Shown: positions 1 through 8,737 of the stretch, one piece after another
Layout of the letters: each line of letters starts with the position of its first letter
Numbering within the stretch: position 1 is the stretch's first letter
Source of the DNA: Brevibacillus laterosporus LMG 15441
GTDB lineage: Bacteria > Bacillota > Bacilli > Brevibacillales > Brevibacillaceae
NCBI RefSeq assembly: GCF_000219535.2
Contig: NZ_CP007806.1
Location: 1,362,501 to 1,426,500, forward strand
Reading direction: 5' to 3'
Length of the DNA: 64,000 bases
The notes under the pieces: generated by a model
Database searches by the model: none
Told to the model about the DNA's origin: nothing
Seen by the model: only the letters and a program-made list of their open reading frames with translations
Program-made: the position numbers and the translations under genes

Positions 1-1
1 G

Positions 2-118
2 GTTAAACGCAATTTAATGGAGAAGCATCAGGATATTCGAAATGTGTTTGTTCACATTAATCCATATGATGAAAAAGGAAAGTCATGGGATGAGGAACCT
101 GCTAAGACGCATGAATAA
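2..118 (+). CDS. C-terminal end of a cation diffusion facilitator-type transporter (partial)
   Basis: Only the last 38 codons and the stop (TAA at 116-118) are inside the window, so the start and membrane part are missing. The visible tail contains the phrase VFVHINPYDE, the kind of cytoplasmic end seen in cation diffusion facilitator family metal exporters, where a C-terminal domain follows six membrane helices. A gene of this family often lies just upstream of recJ in Brevibacillus and Paenibacillus, which supports the guess. With so little sequence the family assignment is tentative; the existence of an open frame ending here is clear. Confidence 0.55.
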   Translation, partial: VKRNLMEKHQDIRNVFVHINPYDEKGKSWDEEPAKTHE

Positions 119-260
119 TGCAGTTATGATTGGACTTTTTCACAATTCAAGCTAATTTATGACATGATGTTCGTAAAACATACGCTTTTTGCGTTTAATA
201 AGAAAGCTTGGCATGCCCTCTATTTCTTTATATAATGGATGAGGATTGGAGGGCTGCCTC

Positions 261-2618
261 ATGCTACAAGCGAAATCGCGATGGCAACTCACTCCATATG
301 ACGAAGCAATAAGTGCAGAGATTGTCCAAGCGTGTGGGATATCGCCTTTGCTTGCACGTTTGCTCGTTCAAAGAGGGATGGATACGTCACAAAAGGCACG
401 TGACTTTTTGCATGTGAGTCCAGAACAGCTACATGATCCATTTTTATTGGATGGAATGGACAAAAGCGTGCATCGAATCCAACAGGCGATTGAGCGCCAT
501 GAACCGATTTGCATATATGGAGACTATGATGCGGATGGAGTTAGCTCCACTGCTTTAATGGTGCATTTGTTACGAAAATTGGGAGCCACATTTGATTATT
601 ATATACCGAATCGTTTTAAAGAAGGATACGGGTTAAACCAAACAGCGTTGTCATACATTTATGACAGCGGTTTTCGGCTTGTCGTGACTGTGGATACTGG
701 CATAAGCGCGGTAGAGCAGGTAGCGCATGGAAATCAGTTGGGGCTTGATATCATCGTGACGGATCACCATGAACCACCTGAGCTTCTACCTGATGCGTTT
801 GCGGTAATGAATCCTAAAAAACCTGGCTGTTCCTATCCGTTTGACATGCTGGCCGGTGTAGGCGTTGCTTTTAAGCTGGCCCAAGCTCTGTTAAAGGAGC
901 CTCCGATGGATTTCATCGATTTGGCCGCAATAGGAACGATTGCTGACCTTGTTCCTTTAGTGGATGAAAACAGGGTATTAGCTAGTTTAGGATTGCAACG
1001 ATTGAATCGAACACACAATGTAGGCATCCAAGCTTTACTTGATGTGTGCGGGCTTCAGGAGAAAGAAATTACTGCGGGACATGTGGGCTTTGCCATTGGA
1101 CCACGGATTAATGCGGGCGGTCGTTTAGAAACAGCGGAAGCAGCGGTTAAATTGCTCGTGTCAGAGGATGTACAGGAAGCGAAGGAACAAGCGGAAGTAC
1201 TTGATGAGTTGAACCGGGAGCGCCAAGAGTTAGTTCAAGCGATGGCGGAAGAAGCCATTGAAATGGTTGAACAGCTATATCCGGCTGATCAGAGTGGAGT
1301 AATTGTTGTAGCCAAAGAGGGATGGAACGTTGGCGTTGTTGGTATTGTTGCTTCACGTTTAGTGGAAAAATTCTATCGACCTGCTATTGTGCTTGGAATC
1401 GATCCTGAAAAAGGCGCAGCAAAAGGCTCGGCTCGAAGCATTGCTGGCTTCGACATGTATGAGGCATTGACGGCGTGCAAGGAGCTTCTACCACACTATG
1501 GTGGTCACACAATGGCAGCGGGTATGACATTGCCCATAGAGAATGTAGATCCGCTACGCAAGGCGTTGCATCGTATTTCACAGGAATGGTTGCAACCAGA
1601 AGACTTCATCCCCAAAACAAGAGTAGATCTTGAAGTGGCGTTTGATGAAATGAATCTAGATCTTGCTATAGAGTTGGAAGCTTTAGCTCCATTCGGCATG
1701 GGTAACCCTACTCCAATGCTTGTCTGTGAAAAAGTCGGTCATCAGGGTATGCGTAAAATTGGGAAGGATGAGACACATCTAAAATGTGTATTGTCACATG
1801 AGAAATCGCAACTTGATGCTATCGGATTTGGTTTTGCCCCCATTATGGAACAGGTAGCTCCAACATCAAAGCTTTCCGTGCTTGGTGAATTGCAGATTAA
1901 TGAATGGAATGGGTTGCGAAAGCCTCAATTCTTGCTTCGTGATGTAGCGGTCAAGCATAAGCAGATTTTCGACTGGCGAGGCACGCGCGATAAAGAGAAA
2001 AAATGGTTGGATAAAATCGTTGCGGAAGAGTTGATTACCATCACATTCCAAGCAGCTAACCATCATCGGTTGCACTCTTTACTTGCAAGTCAGCAGCTTA
2101 CCCAAAGGTCGCTCCTGTATGTAACGAATGCGGGAGAAATGCAAGGAGATTGGAAGGAAGAATGTCGCTCGATCATCTTATATGACCTTCCTTCCTCCAA
2201 AAAAGCATTGGGACAAGCGATGACTGCGTTACATGAAATGGACTCCATTTACTGCTTATTTGGCGAAGCGGACGAGGCCTTTGAATTGCTACATGTACCG
2301 AGCCGAGAAGATTTTAAAGCGCTGTATCAAATTTTTCGACAATATGGTAAAATCAACAAGGCTCATCTCGATGCATTGGCTAAAAAATTGAAGCTAAAAC
2401 GTTCCATTGTGGAGCGAATGCTTACTATTTTTATAGAGCTTCGTTTTATTGAAGATAGCGAGCAAGCATACCTATTGCATCCAGAACCGGCTAAAGCGCC
2501 CTTGGATACATCTTCACGATACGTAGACTGGCGCGAGGAAGCCGAGCTACACGCCGAACTGCTCCTTTCTAATCATGATGGACTAGGAAAATATTTGGAT
2601 ATACTTCATCAGTCTTAG
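261..2618 (+). CDS. recJ: Single-stranded-DNA-specific exonuclease RecJ
   Basis: RecJ degrades single-stranded DNA 5' to 3' in recombination and mismatch or base excision repair. The 785-residue product has the DHH phosphoesterase signature DYDADGVSS near residue 90, a TDHHEPP motif near residue 165 and the DHHA1 motif GPRINAGGRLETAE near residue 285, followed by an OB-fold region and a long C-terminal extension typical of Gram-positive RecJ. I chose ATG 261 because GGAGGG at 248-253 lies seven bases upstream; a TTG at 246 would precede that site. It sits directly upstream of apt and rel, the usual Bacillus order. Confidence 0.95.
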   Translation: MLQAKSRWQLTPYDEAISAEIVQACGISPLLARLLVQRGMDTSQKARDFLHVSPEQLHDPFLLDGMDKSVHRIQQAIERHEPICIYGDYDADGVSSTALMVHLLRKLGATFDYYIPNRFKEGYGLNQTALSYIYDSGFRLVVTVDTGISAVEQVAHGNQLGLDIIVTDHHEPPELLPDAFAVMNPKKPGCSYPFDMLAGVGVAFKLAQALLKEPPMDFIDLAAIGTIADLVPLVDENRVLASLGLQRLNRTHNVGIQALLDVCGLQEKEITAGHVGFAIGPRINAGGRLETAEAAVKLLVSEDVQEAKEQAEVLDELNRERQELVQAMAEEAIEMVEQLYPADQSGVIVVAKEGWNVGVVGIVASRLVEKFYRPAIVLGIDPEKGAAKGSARSIAGFDMYEALTACKELLPHYGGHTMAAGMTLPIENVDPLRKALHRISQEWLQPEDFIPKTRVDLEVAFDEMNLDLAIELEALAPFGMGNPTPMLVCEKVGHQGMRKIGKDETHLKCVLSHEKSQLDAIGFGFAPIMEQVAPTSKLSVLGELQINEWNGLRKPQFLLRDVAVKHKQIFDWRGTRDKEKKWLDKIVAEELITITFQAANHHRLHSLLASQQLTQRSLLYVTNAGEMQGDWKEECRSIILYDLPSSKKALGQAMTALHEMDSIYCLFGEADEAFELLHVPSREDFKALYQIFRQYGKINKAHLDALAKKLKLKRSIVERMLTIFIELRFIEDSEQAYLLHPEPAKAPLDTSSRYVDWREEAELHAELLLSNHDGLGKYLDILHQS

Positions 2619-2672
2619 AAGAAGGGCATCCAACTTACTTTGTTTTTATTCTTTTGTAGGAGGCATTCCTTA

Positions 2673-3185
2673 ATGAACTTTAAAGATTATATTCGCGTGA
2701 TTCCAGATTACCCACAACCGGGGATTCGTTTCAAAGATATTACTACCCTATTAAAAGATGGCCCTGTATATAAAGCGGCAATCAATGAACTGAAAACATT
2801 TGCTGATACCCTAAACGTGGATGTAATCGCAGGACCGGAAGCGCGTGGTTTTGTTGTAGGGGCACCATTGTCATATGCGATGAACGTTGGATTTATTCCG
2901 ATTCGCAAGGCAAACAAACTACCTTACAAAGCTATTCAAGCTGATTATAGCTTAGAGTATGGCAGCGATGCATTAGCAATGCATGAAGATGCAATCAAGC
3001 CTGGTGATCGTGTATTGATTGCAGATGACCTACTTGCAACAGGCGGTACGATCGAGACATCTATCAACCTTGTTGAACAATTGGGTGGAATTGTAGTAGG
3101 GGCTGTATTCCTGATTGAATTAAGCTATCTCGATGGTCGTGAAAAACTAGGTGACATCCCGGTTTCTTCTTTAATCACATACTAA
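2673..3185 (+). CDS. apt: Adenine phosphoribosyltransferase
   Basis: This enzyme salvages adenine to AMP with PRPP in the cytoplasm. The 170-residue length is the family norm, and the PRPP-binding loop VLIADDLLATGGT lies near residues 118-130, with the family start FKDYIRVIPDYPQPGIRFKDIT. ATG 2673 is preceded at good spacing by AGGAGG at 2658-2663; the open frame extends upstream to a TTG at 2640 but that extension has no site. It lies 54 bp after recJ and is closed by a strong terminator, separating it from rel. Confidence 0.96.
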   Translation: MNFKDYIRVIPDYPQPGIRFKDITTLLKDGPVYKAAINELKTFADTLNVDVIAGPEARGFVVGAPLSYAMNVGFIPIRKANKLPYKAIQADYSLEYGSDALAMHEDAIKPGDRVLIADDLLATGGTIETSINLVEQLGGIVVGAVFLIELSYLDGREKLGDIPVSSLITY

Positions 3186-3196
3186 TCTGTTGGATA

Positions 3197-3236
3197 AAAA
3201 CCTCTGTGAGCCCTTCGCTTGCGGAGGTTTTTTTGT
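3197..3236 (+). terminator. Rho-independent terminator after apt
   Basis: An AACCTC arm and a GAGGTT arm enclose a GC-rich loop and are followed by a run of seven T. It begins about 12 bp after the apt stop codon and separates apt from rel. Confidence 0.85.
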
Positions 3237-3407
3237 GGATTTACCTGAGAAACGTAAGCTGAAAGTGTCTATTTTGTGTGTTTTAAGTAGAGAATGGAAG
3301 ATTATTACCTTTACATTCTCCCCTTCATACCAGATAATAAAAGGTAATACGTTTAAGGGAAAGATAGACGGTTTTCATCTTCAGAGTGAAGATTAAGGAA
3401 GGGAAAT

Positions 3408-5591
3408 ATGACTACGGGCATCGAGGAAATTTTAAGCAAAGCGAATAGCTATATGTCAAGCGAGGACGTTACTATGCTGGAGCGTGCCTATGATTTAGCA
3501 CGCAAAGCTCACGAGGGCCAAGTGCGTAAATCTGGGGTGCCTTACATTATGCATCCGATTGCGGTTGCAGGCATTTTGACGGATATGCACATGGATGCAG
3601 TAACTGTTGCTGCCGGTTTTCTCCATGATGTTGTGGAAGATACCGATATTACGTTGGATGATTTACGTAAGGAATTCGGATCAGAGGTAGCACATCTGGT
3701 AGACGGGGTCACAAAGCTAGAAAAAATTAAATACAAATCCAAAGAAGAGCAGTTAGCGGAAAATCATCGTAAAATGCTTGTAGCCATGGCACAAGATATT
3801 CGAGTCATTTTAATTAAATTGGCGGACCGATTGCATAATATGCGTACGTTACGCCATATGTCCGAGGAAAAACAACGTGAAATTTCGGATGAAACGCTAG
3901 AAATCTTTGCGCCACTGGCTCATCGTTTGGGGATTGCGTTTGTAAAGTGGGAGCTAGAGGATACAGCTCTACGCTATTTGAATCCGCAGCAATATTATCG
4001 GATTGTAAACCTCATGCAGAAGAAACGGACGGAGCGCGAGGAGTACATTTCAGAAGCAAAAGCAATGATTACTGATAAATTACATGAGTTGCATATTGAA
4101 GCGGAAATTGCTGGCAGACCTAAGCATATCTATAGCATCTATAAAAAGATGGTGTCACAAAATAAGCAGTTTAACGAAATCTACGACCTGCTGGCTTTAC
4201 GTATCATTGTGAATGATATTCGTGATTGCTATGCTGTCCTTGGAATTGTGCACACGTTATGGAAGCCTATGCCAGGACGATTTAAAGATTATATTGCTAT
4301 GCCAAAGGCTAACATGTATCAATCCCTGCATACCACTGTAATAGGGCCAAAGGGTGAACCGTTAGAAGTACAAATTCGTACATGGGATATGCATCGAACA
4401 GCAGAGATTGGTATCGCTGCTCACTGGGCCTATAAAGAAGGAAAAGGAGAAGTGCAGGGCTCCTTTGAAGAGAAAATTGGTAATCTCCGTGAGATTATTC
4501 AAGGTGGACAAGAAGAGACACCAAATGCCCAGGAATTCATGGAATCCCTCAAGCAGGATTTGTTTTCTGATACGGTATTTGTCTTTACGCCAAAAGGCGA
4601 TGTGGTGGAGCTTCCAAAAGGCTCGGTTCCTTTAGACTTTGCATATCGCATACATTCGGCTGTCGGCAATCGAACCATTGGTGCTAAAGTGAACGGCAAG
4701 ATCGTTCCGCTAGATTTTGCGTTGCGTACGGGTGACATTATGGAAATCTTGACTTCCAAGCATTCATATGGTCCAAGTCAAGATTGGCTCAAAATAGCAA
4801 AGTCTGCCCATGCCCGCAATAAGATCAAGCAATGGTTTAAGAAAGAAAAGCGCGAAGAAAATGTTGCTAAAGGGCTATCGATGATTGAAGCTGAGGTAAA
4901 AGCGCGCGGCTTTGATTTAAAAGAGACCATGACTGCCGAGAATTTAAAAGAAGCAGCAGCTAAGTTTAATTTCCAATCTGACGAAGATATGTTTTCTGCT
5001 GTCGGATATGGCGGGCTTACTTCAGCACAAGTAGCCAATCGATTGACGGAAAAAATACGTAGAGATCGAGAAGAACAGCAACAGCAACAACAGCAAACCA
5101 TTCAGGAATTTAAATCTCATGCACCTACCCAGAAGCAGACGCGAAGCGACACAGGCATCCGCGTAGAAGGCGTAGACAATTTGTTGACTCGTATTTCTCG
5201 ATGTTGTTCGCCGGTCCCAGGGGATGACATTATTGGTTTTATTACAAGGGGACGAGGGGTCTCCATTCATCGCAAGGATTGCCCGAATGTGACGGTAGAA
5301 GAGAGTGATCGACTCATACCTGTACAATGGGAAGGGGACCAGAAACAAAACTACAATGTAGATATAGAAATCACTGGCCATGATCGCACAGGCTTATTAA
5401 ACGATGTGCTACATGTAGTTGGGGAAACGAAAACCAATATAGCGGCTGTGAGTGGAAAAGCGGATCGCAATCGGGTAGCTACGATCAACATGACAATCTG
5501 TATTAACAATATAGATCATTTGCATCGTGTGGTAGAACGGATCAAGCGTATCAAAGATATTTATTCCGTTCGTCGAATTCTAAATACCTAG
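3408..5591 (+). CDS. relA: Bifunctional (p)ppGpp synthetase/hydrolase Rel
   Basis: This cytoplasmic, ribosome-associated enzyme makes and degrades the alarmone (p)ppGpp. The 727-residue product has the full long-RSH layout: HD hydrolase domain with HDVVEDT near residue 70, synthetase domain (about 190-330, with GRPKHIYSIYKKM and an intact YQSLHT), TGS domain (about 390-450, VFVFTPKGDVVELPKGS), a conserved-cysteine domain with RCCSPVPGD near residue 605, and a C-terminal ACT domain. A run of glutamines near residue 568 forms the linker before the cysteine domain and is longer than usual. ATG 3408 follows GGAAGGGAA. The preceding 210 bp hold only an implausible 68-codon frame. Confidence 0.96.
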   Translation: MTTGIEEILSKANSYMSSEDVTMLERAYDLARKAHEGQVRKSGVPYIMHPIAVAGILTDMHMDAVTVAAGFLHDVVEDTDITLDDLRKEFGSEVAHLVDGVTKLEKIKYKSKEEQLAENHRKMLVAMAQDIRVILIKLADRLHNMRTLRHMSEEKQREISDETLEIFAPLAHRLGIAFVKWELEDTALRYLNPQQYYRIVNLMQKKRTEREEYISEAKAMITDKLHELHIEAEIAGRPKHIYSIYKKMVSQNKQFNEIYDLLALRIIVNDIRDCYAVLGIVHTLWKPMPGRFKDYIAMPKANMYQSLHTTVIGPKGEPLEVQIRTWDMHRTAEIGIAAHWAYKEGKGEVQGSFEEKIGNLREIIQGGQEETPNAQEFMESLKQDLFSDTVFVFTPKGDVVELPKGSVPLDFAYRIHSAVGNRTIGAKVNGKIVPLDFALRTGDIMEILTSKHSYGPSQDWLKIAKSAHARNKIKQWFKKEKREENVAKGLSMIEAEVKARGFDLKETMTAENLKEAAAKFNFQSDEDMFSAVGYGGLTSAQVANRLTEKIRRDREEQQQQQQQTIQEFKSHAPTQKQTRSDTGIRVEGVDNLLTRISRCCSPVPGDDIIGFITRGRGVSIHRKDCPNVTVEESDRLIPVQWEGDQKQNYNVDIEITGHDRTGLLNDVLHVVGETKTNIAAVSGKADRNRVATINMTICINNIDHLHRVVERIKRIKDIYSVRRILNT

Positions 5592-5613
5592 CATATCTTT
5601 ATTGTATGTGGCA

Positions 5614-5648
5614 GACAGTGGTTCCTTGGGGACACTGTCTTTTCTTTA
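5614..5648 (+). terminator. Terminator after rel
   Basis: GACAGTG and CACTGTC arms (5614-5620 and 5633-5639) around a 12-base loop, followed by TTTTCTTT. It lies in the 110-bp gap between rel and dtd. Confidence 0.75.
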
Positions 5649-5702
5649 CATAACCATAAATGCTGGCATAAATTCAAAACAACAGAACTGGAGTGATAAG
5701 TA

Positions 5703-6140
5703 GTGCGAGTCGTTGTCCAAAAAGCAAAAGCATCCAGTGTATCCGTAAATGGTGAGGTAGTCGGTAAAATTGAGCGAGGGCTGGTTTTATTAGTCGGTAT
5801 TACCCATGAGGATACGATAAAAGATGTAGAGTTTGTAGCAGATAAGGTAGCCAATTTACGGATTTTTGAAGACGAGGAGGGAAAGATGAATTACTCTGTT
5901 CAAGACACAAAGGGGCAAATTTTATCTATTTCCCAATTTACGTTATATGGAGATTGTCGAAAAGGTCGTCGCCCTAATTTCATGGCAGCCGCTCGTCCAG
6001 AAGCCGCTGAACCATTATATGAGCAGTTTAATGAGATGCTGCGGAGTAAAGGGCTTCATGTAGAAACAGGGCGGTTTGGCGCAATGATGGATGTGCAGAT
6101 ACATAATCATGGACCGGTGACATTAATCGTTGAAAGTTAA
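5703..6140 (+). CDS. dtd: D-aminoacyl-tRNA deacylase
   Basis: Dtd hydrolyses D-amino acids from mischarged tRNA. The 145-residue product has both family signatures: SQFTLYGDC followed by KGRRPNF near residues 78-95, and the NHGPVT loop near the C-terminus that corresponds to the Gly-cisPro motif. The start is GTG 5703, with GGAGTGATAAGTA upstream; no ATG lies nearby. The position just after rel matches Bacillus. Confidence 0.94.
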   Translation: MRVVVQKAKASSVSVNGEVVGKIERGLVLLVGITHEDTIKDVEFVADKVANLRIFEDEEGKMNYSVQDTKGQILSISQFTLYGDCRKGRRPNFMAAARPEAAEPLYEQFNEMLRSKGLHVETGRFGAMMDVQIHNHGPVTLIVES

Positions 6141-6193
6141 TGTCAGGTGAAAAAAAGGGCTAGTTAATTTGCGTAAGCTCGATACCTAGAAAG

Positions 6194-6230
6194 AAAGCAG
6201 CTAGTCTATTTTTTTGACTAGCTGCTTTTT
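6194..6230. terminator. Bidirectional terminator between dtd and the amidase gene
   Basis: A 13-bp perfect stem (AAAGCAGCTAGTC at 6194-6206 with its complement at 6216-6228) around a T-rich loop, with T-runs on the plus side and A-runs giving T on the minus side. It serves two convergent genes. Confidence 0.85.
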
Positions 6231-6240
6231 GGTGTAAAAA

Positions 6241-8124
6241 CTAGCTTGGATAGACCTGGAAGTAACGTAGTATGCCTCGGAATAACCCTTCCGCCGCATT
6301 TTGCTGATGCTGGTCATCACGTAAGTTAGCTTCTTCCTGTGGATTGGTTATAAAACCGATTTCAGCAAGAATAGCTGGTTTTGGATTCTCGCGAATAACA
6401 TGAAAATCCCCAAATCTGGATGTTAAATCCTTATATTGAGTTGTCGCGATGATCTCTTTTTGAGTCATTTGAGCTAATTCCATCGATTTTCCTTTGTGAT
6501 AGTAAAAAATGATGGTACCATTGGTAGCTGCGTTAGGATGTGTATTGTGATGGACACTTACAAACATATCCGCATTGTTTTGTACAGCAACCTGAACACG
6601 CTGATTTAACGTAAGAGTCGTATCATCGGCACGAGTCATAATTACACGTGCTCCAGAAGCTTCTAGGCGTTGTTTTAGCTTCAGAGCAACCTGTAGGTTA
6701 ATCTCTTTTTCAAACGTCTTGTACGTCGTCCCTACAGCGCCACTATCTGTTCCGCCGTGTCCAGGATCAATTACAATCAATTTGCCTCCTGCTTCATTAC
6801 CGGTTAAAGGAGGCAGATTGGCTATATCCGTTGATTCCTTTTGAACGACCCAGCTAGCGATGTAGGCTGTTGAGTTATCTGTTAGGCGAATTTGATACCA
6901 ATCGCCCTCTGTTTTGATTACCGAATAGCTTTCTCCTGCCTGTACAGTACCTACCGGTTCATATTGGGTGCCAGGGCCAGAACGAATATTTGTGCCTTCG
7001 TTTATCACCTTGATTTTCATTTCTGATTGATTATTGCTTGGCACCGAGGGCTGAAGAGAGTTTTGGTTCTTATGTTCATTTGGATCAACTACTCCGAGTG
7101 TAGGAGGAGCTTCTGTTGATTTCGTAACTAACCAACTGGCAATCCAACCTGTTTTCCCATCCGGAGTTTTTACCTGAAACCAATTGTTGCTTTGAGACAG
7201 TACCGGTAGAACTACTCCGTTATTTACTTGGGTGAGAACTTGGCTTGTTGTATTAGCCTGACTTCGGATGTTTACATTATTTGCCGTTACCTTCACCGTA
7301 GAGCCTGATGTAGCAGGGTTTTGCTGTGTCGGGGGAGGTGTTGCTTGTCCGGTTTTAGGAGCTGCTGGATTAGCAATCCAAGCTGTTGTTCCGTTGTACA
7401 GGATTTGATCCCATCCATTTGACTCCGAATATTTGCTTACCTGATCCCCTGCGCTTAACTGCCCGATAATCATGGCTGAGACATTAGGCTCTGCATACAC
7501 GTTGGTTACTGCAGAGATTTTAATACTACTGGTAGATGGTGGCTGTACAGTTGGTTCTACAGGTGGCAATACAACAGCAGGTTGATTACTCTGACCCGGT
7601 GATGTTGCTCCTGATACAGGTGCTGATGTAGTAGGCGGCGTAGCATGTTTTACAAATTTAGCATTAATCCAGCCTGTTACCTTGTCAGACACTTGAATTT
7701 GTGCCCAGATGCCTTCCTTTTTAATCATTTTATAGCTTTTTGTCTTATCCATTACCTGAATGATTTGAGCATCAGTCTTTGGTGCAGTCCGAATGTTTAA
7801 CATATCCACCGTACTTTGTAAATAAATCACCTTTGGTGGTTGAGGAGCTGCTTTAATCTCCTGAAGGTATGTATTCAATCCCCAGCCTTGTTTGCCATTC
7901 GGTAATTTTACCTGTATCCATTTATCTTTTTTTGATATAACGGTTAGTTTTGTCGACTTAGGCACGGAACTTACGAGTTGATAGTTGGTTCCTGGACCAG
8001 AGCGAATGTTTAAATTATCGGCAGTTACCTGCACCTGGCTGGCTGCCCAGACCATTTGGAAGGGGGCGACCAAGCTAGTGAGACACGTTGCAAGTCCGAT
8101 AATCATCTTCTTGCGAGAAAACAC
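6241..8124 (-). CDS. N-acetylmuramoyl-L-alanine amidase with five bacterial SH3 domains
   Basis: A secreted cell wall hydrolase that cleaves the bond between muramic acid and the stem peptide. After a signal peptide (RKK, hydrophobic stretch, VWAAS) come five SH3b repeats of about 60 residues, four with an xNIR motif and the third divergent (TNVYAEP), joined by Pro/Thr-rich linkers, then an Amidase_3 domain with zinc ligands in DPGHGG, FEKEINL, VHHN and AEIGFITNP. I chose GTG 8124 because AAAGGATGG precedes it at good spacing; an ATG at 8151 is in frame and cannot be excluded. Five targeting repeats are more than most Bacillus amidases carry. Confidence 0.9.
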   Translation of the reverse strand: MFSRKKMIIGLATCLTSLVAPFQMVWAASQVQVTADNLNIRSGPGTNYQLVSSVPKSTKLTVISKKDKWIQVKLPNGKQGWGLNTYLQEIKAAPQPPKVIYLQSTVDMLNIRTAPKTDAQIIQVMDKTKSYKMIKKEGIWAQIQVSDKVTGWINAKFVKHATPPTTSAPVSGATSPGQSNQPAVVLPPVEPTVQPPSTSSIKISAVTNVYAEPNVSAMIIGQLSAGDQVSKYSESNGWDQILYNGTTAWIANPAAPKTGQATPPPTQQNPATSGSTVKVTANNVNIRSQANTTSQVLTQVNNGVVLPVLSQSNNWFQVKTPDGKTGWIASWLVTKSTEAPPTLGVVDPNEHKNQNSLQPSVPSNNQSEMKIKVINEGTNIRSGPGTQYEPVGTVQAGESYSVIKTEGDWYQIRLTDNSTAYIASWVVQKESTDIANLPPLTGNEAGGKLIVIDPGHGGTDSGAVGTTYKTFEKEINLQVALKLKQRLEASGARVIMTRADDTTLTLNQRVQVAVQNNADMFVSVHHNTHPNAATNGTIIFYYHKGKSMELAQMTQKEIIATTQYKDLTSRFGDFHVIRENPKPAILAEIGFITNPQEEANLRDDQHQQNAAEGLFRGILRYFQVYPS

Positions 8125-8295
8125 GTTTGTCCCATCCTTTCTGTTTTTCATAATTCCTACGAGCGGAATATCAAATTTTCCACAAAACAATAATCTTCTT
8201 CATAGACCTTGGATTTTCCTGCAATTTTCGACATTTTTTTCGAGATGCATGCAAATCTTCCCATGCGGAAACAATAGGGTAAGGAGGGATTAAGC

Positions 8296-8469
8296 ATGCG
8301 CCAATCCAATAAAGAACGTTTCGCTCAAGAATTAAACCGTCGTATTTTTTCTGTCGATTTTCATGATTTCTTGCAAAAAGAAGCCATTTTAAACGATGTA
8401 GAAATGTCTCAGGAGTTTCATATCAGCATCCGCGAGGTACAAGAACTACGTCGGCGTGCTAAACAATAG
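8296..8469 (+). CDS. Small hypothetical protein of 57 residues
   Basis: A short reading frame with an excellent ribosome site (AAGGAGGG at 8281-8288, seven bases before ATG 8296). The product is highly charged, rich in Arg, Gln and Glu, and predicted helical, ending in an EVQELRRRAKQ tail that looks like a DNA-binding or protein-binding helix. There is no signal peptide or membrane segment. I recognise no family. It reads away from the amidase gene and stands alone before hemZ. Confidence 0.65.
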   Translation: MRQSNKERFAQELNRRIFSVDFHDFLQKEAILNDVEMSQEFHISIREVQELRRRAKQ

Positions 8470-8737
8470 CAAAGTAGCGAAAAGCTGTTAACGTGTGCAG
8501 GAATCAAGCTAGTTACGTTTGATAGGGGCGTAGCTTCATGTAGCGAAAATTAATGATCCAGTAGGGAATCTCATGTACTTCTTTTTCGCAATGATTGTGC
8601 CAAATCGTTCTGATGAAACGAACGGCTTTCTAAATCCGTCCATTTTTGAAGGGAACAGTTGGTGTCTTCTCTGAAATTGACCACCTTATGCTGGTAAGGT
8701 AAGATGAGAAGGATTGCGAAAGAAGCAGGTGAAGAAC

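Noticed and set aside
3190-3396. 68-codon frame between apt and rel
   Set aside because: It starts inside the apt terminator, has no ribosome site and low-complexity, unlikely composition.
4408-4635. Second frame inside rel
   Set aside because: Shadow frame of the well-supported Rel coding sequence.
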